Part shown: piece after piece, positions 60,864 through 64,000 of the stretch
How positions within the stretch are numbered: the first letter of the stretch is position 1
How the letters are laid out: the number at the start of each line of letters is the position of its first letter
DNA from: Botrytis cinerea B05.10
Taxonomy: Eukaryota; Ascomycota; Leotiomycetes; Helotiales; Sclerotiniaceae
Assembly (NCBI RefSeq): GCF_000143535.2
Contig: NC_037312.1
Span: 2,294,001-2,358,000, forward strand
Length of the DNA: 64,000 nt
Direction: 5' to 3'
Notes under the pieces: generated by a model
Database searches by the model: none
What the model saw: only the letters and a program-made list of their open reading frames with translations
What the model was told of the DNA's origin: nothing
Program-made: the position numbers and the translations under genes

Positions 60864-61702
60864 ATGTCTCGCAAAGGTGTTGGTCTCGCAGCTTTCGATA
60901 GGTCTCGGATTACTTCTGCTCAATATGCGTCTCACGGAAACACTCTTCGCAACTCTCATTCTACATCCCTTGCTACTCAGTTATCAGTCTTCCGTTCTTT
61001 ACTCCAGCAATTTGCTCAAACTCATGCCAAAGATATACGTTCAAATCCCACTTTCCGCGCCGAGTTTGCGCGTATGTGCTCAGCTATTGGAATAGACCCT
61101 CTAGCCAGTAGTAACAATGCTGGAGGTAAAGATGGGAGCGGAAGTTTTTGGGCTCAGATGCTTGGTACAAGTGTGAATGATTTCTATTTTGAGTTGGCAG
61201 TAAGAGTTGTGGAAGTCTGTGGCGCTACACGGGAAGAAAATGGTGGGCTTATTGGTGTTAAAGAAGTCAAAGACAGAATTATGAGCACACGAATGGAAGG
61301 TGGAGCTGAAATAACGGAGTATTGATTGCCTTATGATACTCTTGCGACTACAACAAATGCTAATTGTATTCTAGTGATGATATCCTTCGTGCCGTGACGA
61401 CCCTCAAACCTCTGGGTTCTTCCTACTCCACTATAACCGTTGGCCATAAAACATATATCCGTTCGATACCCAAAGAACTTAACACAGATCAGAGTGCAGT
61501 TCTGGAAGCTGCTCAGCTACTTGGATATGTTAGCGTCGGAATGCTCATGTTAAATCTTCGATGGCCAAGAGCAAGAGCTAAGACAGCAATTGAAGATCTA
61601 GTCTCAGAGAGTATGTTATGGGTCGACAAACAAAGCGAAGAGTGGGAGTATTGGAGCCCTGGATTTATGCTGGAAGTGGACGAAAGTGAAAATTCTGGAT
61701 GA
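60864..61702 (+). CDS. VPS22: ESCRT-II subunit Vps22 (Snf8/EAP30)
   Basis: Part of the ESCRT-II complex that sorts ubiquitinated membrane proteins into multivesicular endosomes. Exons are 60864-61318 and 61375-61702, giving 260 residues. The start MSRKGVGLAAFDR and helical hairpin (QLSVFRSLLQQFAQTHAKDI, FRAEFARMCSAIGIDPLAS) are typical, followed by FYFELAVRVVEVCGATREEN. The two winged-helix domains follow (DDILRAVTTLKPLG; VLEAAQLLGYVSVGMLMLNL; ending EEWEYWSPGFM). The intron donor is GTATTG, weaker than most here, but phase and conserved sequence require it. Confidence 0.95.
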
Positions 61703-61908
61703 CGAAGGTAAACTTAAAACAGACCATGTAACAGCGAAACACGAAATCCCAGCATTAAAAAAGCGCCAAGTAACGAAAGCTGTGGGCAGTGGGAAGTTTA
61801 CATATAGAACGACGGTACTCTATACTGTAAATTTTCAACCTGGTCTGGATCATTAAATGGTCTGCCTTCTATGCGTCAGAGAAAGTGATTAATATCAATC
61901 TTCACTTT

Positions 61909-62421
61909 CTATGAATGTACAAGATGTTCGTTTCCATGAGCAATACCAAGCCCGATCTGATGTTCACCAGGTCTGATGGCGCGGCTATAAGGAGCCGGCG
62001 TTTCTTGTCCTAGCTGTGAAAGAGACTCCGCGGTTCCTAGGGAGGCATGTTCTGACGAAAGTCCTTGGAATCCCTCATCTCGCCATTCTTCCACAATATC
62101 CGGGAGTCTATGAGATCTTTTAGGCCTTGCTTCGGTCGGACGATGTCGTCTATCGCTCCATTGAGCCGAGGCCCGAGTCGAATGTGATTGTGTCGAACTC
62201 GACGATCGGGATTCCTGACTCGATTGCTGCGATGATTCCAACGAGGAAAACAGCGATCGAGTCCCTTGTGTTCCACTCATTGTCGGTTCTGGCAAATGCT
62301 GGGCTTCCCAGGAGCGACGTCTCTGTATGGCTTGGATAGAGTAGTAAATGACCATACCGAATAAAACCATAAATGCCATGAGGGCAATAACTATAACTCC
62401 GATAACGTGGTTGGCCTGCAT
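61909..62421 (-). CDS. Single-pass membrane protein of unknown function
   Basis: A 170-residue frame without introns. Residues 6-29 (IGVIVIALMAFMVLFGMVIY) form one transmembrane helix close to the N-terminus, followed by a basic QRRR stop-transfer segment, so the rest is probably cytoplasmic. The tail is Ser/Gln/Arg-rich (LESSQQSSQESRSSSS) and disordered, with an acidic DIVEEWRDEGFQGLSSEH motif. No family was recognised. The ATG at 62421 is the first in frame; an extra upstream exon is not excluded. Confidence 0.6.
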   Translation of the reverse strand: MQANHVIGVIVIALMAFMVLFGMVIYYSIQAIQRRRSWEAQHLPEPTMSGTQGTRSLFSSLESSQQSSQESRSSSSTQSHSTRASAQWSDRRHRPTEARPKRSHRLPDIVEEWRDEGFQGLSSEHASLGTAESLSQLGQETPAPYSRAIRPGEHQIGLGIAHGNEHLVHS

Positions 62422-63869
62422 TGCATTGAAGTAGTAGGGTTAAAGTTCTCGATTTCCTTGGGCGGAGCTGGGTGTCTTTTAAGTGCTTTCAGTCTTAAGT
62501 TCTTGGATGCCGGGTTATTAAGTATGCACTTTTCAATCTCTTCATTTATACATAATTGGTAGATGGGCTCAGATTTGTACATGACAGTAACTTTATTGTC
62601 ATGTGGACTATGCTGCCGTATTGATAGATGACTTTTGTGGCGATGGACCTCTCGTCGGTATTGGCTAGTAACCCGGGGACTGATTTCAAGAATGGCCAAG
62701 GGTCGTAGAGGCAAGCCGTAGCAAACACTATCTTTCCACTGCTCTTTCTTCCATTAAAATTTAGTCACTATGTGCCATTGCCCGCTCTTGTCTTATTATT
62801 CTTACCATGATGTTCGTGTGTATCAGATTGTCAAAAACCAATGTAGGTCCTCGCTAATGTATTGCTGCATCAATGCCATGCTCAAATTATTCGGTATGCT
62901 AGTATCTATATGATAGACAGCAGTTTGCAAATCACAAGCGGCTTTCGGCAGCAAGCAGACGTGTCTCTTATTTGCAACTCAAAGGTTCTTTCTACCCTAT
63001 CATCAGTCATTGGAGCCCTGTGTTTTTCTTTTCGGATGCCCAAAATGTCGCTAGATATCAAACTCCCAAACTTGGCCATGCGCTCTGATCTGTTGTGAAC
63101 CCTTTTCTGGTTTAAGTACATACTAAGTATTCAGCGGTGACAAGCTCTGATAGACCAACATCGCAGTTCAGCTAACGCAACTCAAATTTTGCTTAGCTAT
63201 GGGCTCGTATTTATTTGCGTATTCAAGATAATGTAAATATGGTTTGGTTACTGGGCTTTAGGGCAACAGTCTTTCCTAGTTCGACTTCTTGATGCACCTA
63301 GGGTTCCCAACAACCTGGGCTGCAGTACGGCAATCAGAAGCTATCAATTTCTTATTAATCTGGCTAAAAAATAATAATAACTGTTTGAGATGTTTCACTG
63401 CATCTAAAAACTTATTATAGCTCATATCTAGTGGATCTAGGGTAGTTAATTTTGGTTTCCTCGAAAGTACGGGTATCGCAGGCTAGAAGTGTTGGACACT
63501 ACGGGATTTTATCACGGGCGATTTGGAGGGTATCCGGGGAAGTAGATTTTGTGAATTTCTTCCTACCACCCTATTATTTTATTACACATACATGCCTAGG
63601 CGCATCTGATTTTCGGAGTGAATTAGCTATAGGTAGACCGAACCAATTAAAAATTCACTACCACTGGTATGGGTTAGTATCCGCTAGTTCTCGATTCTGA
63701 AACTCAAACGTCAGGAAGACTATATTCAACACTTTTCCCAGCGGACCCAACCACAAAATCCGACACGTCCAGCAATCCAAATTGTCAAAAGATGACAAAA
63801 AATGTCAGTCGTGGGGAAGAGCAGCAAGTGATTGGAAAAGATCCCCTCCCCCCTTTTCTGATACATCAA
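62422..63869. other. AT-rich right flank with no recognised gene
   Basis: Frames are short and not protein-like. Sequence between about 62850 and 63700 is AT-rich and may be degenerate repeat DNA, but no repeat family or terminal repeat was identified. Confidence 0.4.
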
Positions 63870-64000
63870 TGAGCGAAATCAACGCTCACGAAAGAAAATG
63901 GAATCACAGGTGAGAAGGCAACTCGGATATGATTCTGACAGTCTTCTCCACCGAAGTGGGAGACATCACGTCAGAATAGTACAAAGCTGGATCCGATGAA
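63870..64000 (+). CDS. Probable 5' end of a gene leaving the window
   Basis: An ATG at 63870 opens MSEINAHERKWNH to a GTGAGA donor at 63911. A 69-base intron with a TTCTGAC branch and GAATAG acceptor would join in phase to STKLDPM, open to the window edge. Other AG acceptors in the intron lead to stops. The protein family cannot be told from 20 residues. Confidence 0.4.

Overview
The window is nuclear DNA of a filamentous ascomycete. Its genes are split by short introns (mostly 50-140 nt) with GTAAGT/GTGAGT-like donors, CTAAC/CTGAC-like branch sites and TAG/CAG acceptors, and it carries noxR, an NADPH-oxidase regulator typical of filamentous fungi. The overall style suggests a leotiomycete, perhaps a Sclerotiniaceae relative of Botrytis or Sclerotinia, but that placement is inference. 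No rRNA, tRNA, intact transposon, CRISPR array or prokaryotic feature was seen.

Layout, left to right: a gene-free 2.8 kb with a GC-rich hairpin island; eIF4G (+, 2843-7811); the TORC2 subunit Rictor/Avo3 (-, 9740-13920) back to back with urate oxidase (+, 15602-16618); noxR (-, 18111-20025); a 3 kb gap; the superoxide dismutase copper chaperone CCS1 (-) divergent from mitochondrial ribosomal protein uL13m (+, ending 25207). From 26.1 to 29.9 kb lies a decayed island: a two-finger C2H2 gene whose 5' exons are cut off at an AT-rich tandem repeat, then a frameshifted unknown gene. Next come a hemerythrin-domain protein (-), a GT8 glycosyltransferase (+), the DYRK kinase YAK1 (-, 35427-38420) divergent from the transcription-coupled repair ATPase RAD26/CSB (+, 40991-44768), and a four-cysteine small secreted protein (-, 45894-46961).

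The right third is dense in conserved housekeeping genes: eIF3c (-), a 139-residue conserved unknown protein (-), the U5 snRNP factor AAR2 (+), RPS14/uS11 (-) divergent from prephenate dehydrogenase TYR1 (+), RPS16/uS9 (-) divergent from ESCRT-II VPS22/SNF8 (+), a single-pass membrane protein (-), and the probable first exons of a gene leaving the right edge.

The genes do not form one pathway. Loose themes are translation (eIF4G, eIF3c, two cytosolic and one mitochondrial ribosomal protein), nutrient/stress signalling (TORC2, YAK1) and reactive oxygen (noxR makes superoxide, CCS1 loads SOD1, uricase yields peroxide). The most unusual observations are a repeated coding-strand C-to-G composition switch inside three unrelated genes, a possible alternative terminal exon of AAR2, and the decayed island. 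Exon coordinates below were derived by hand from splice consensus and reading-frame continuity.
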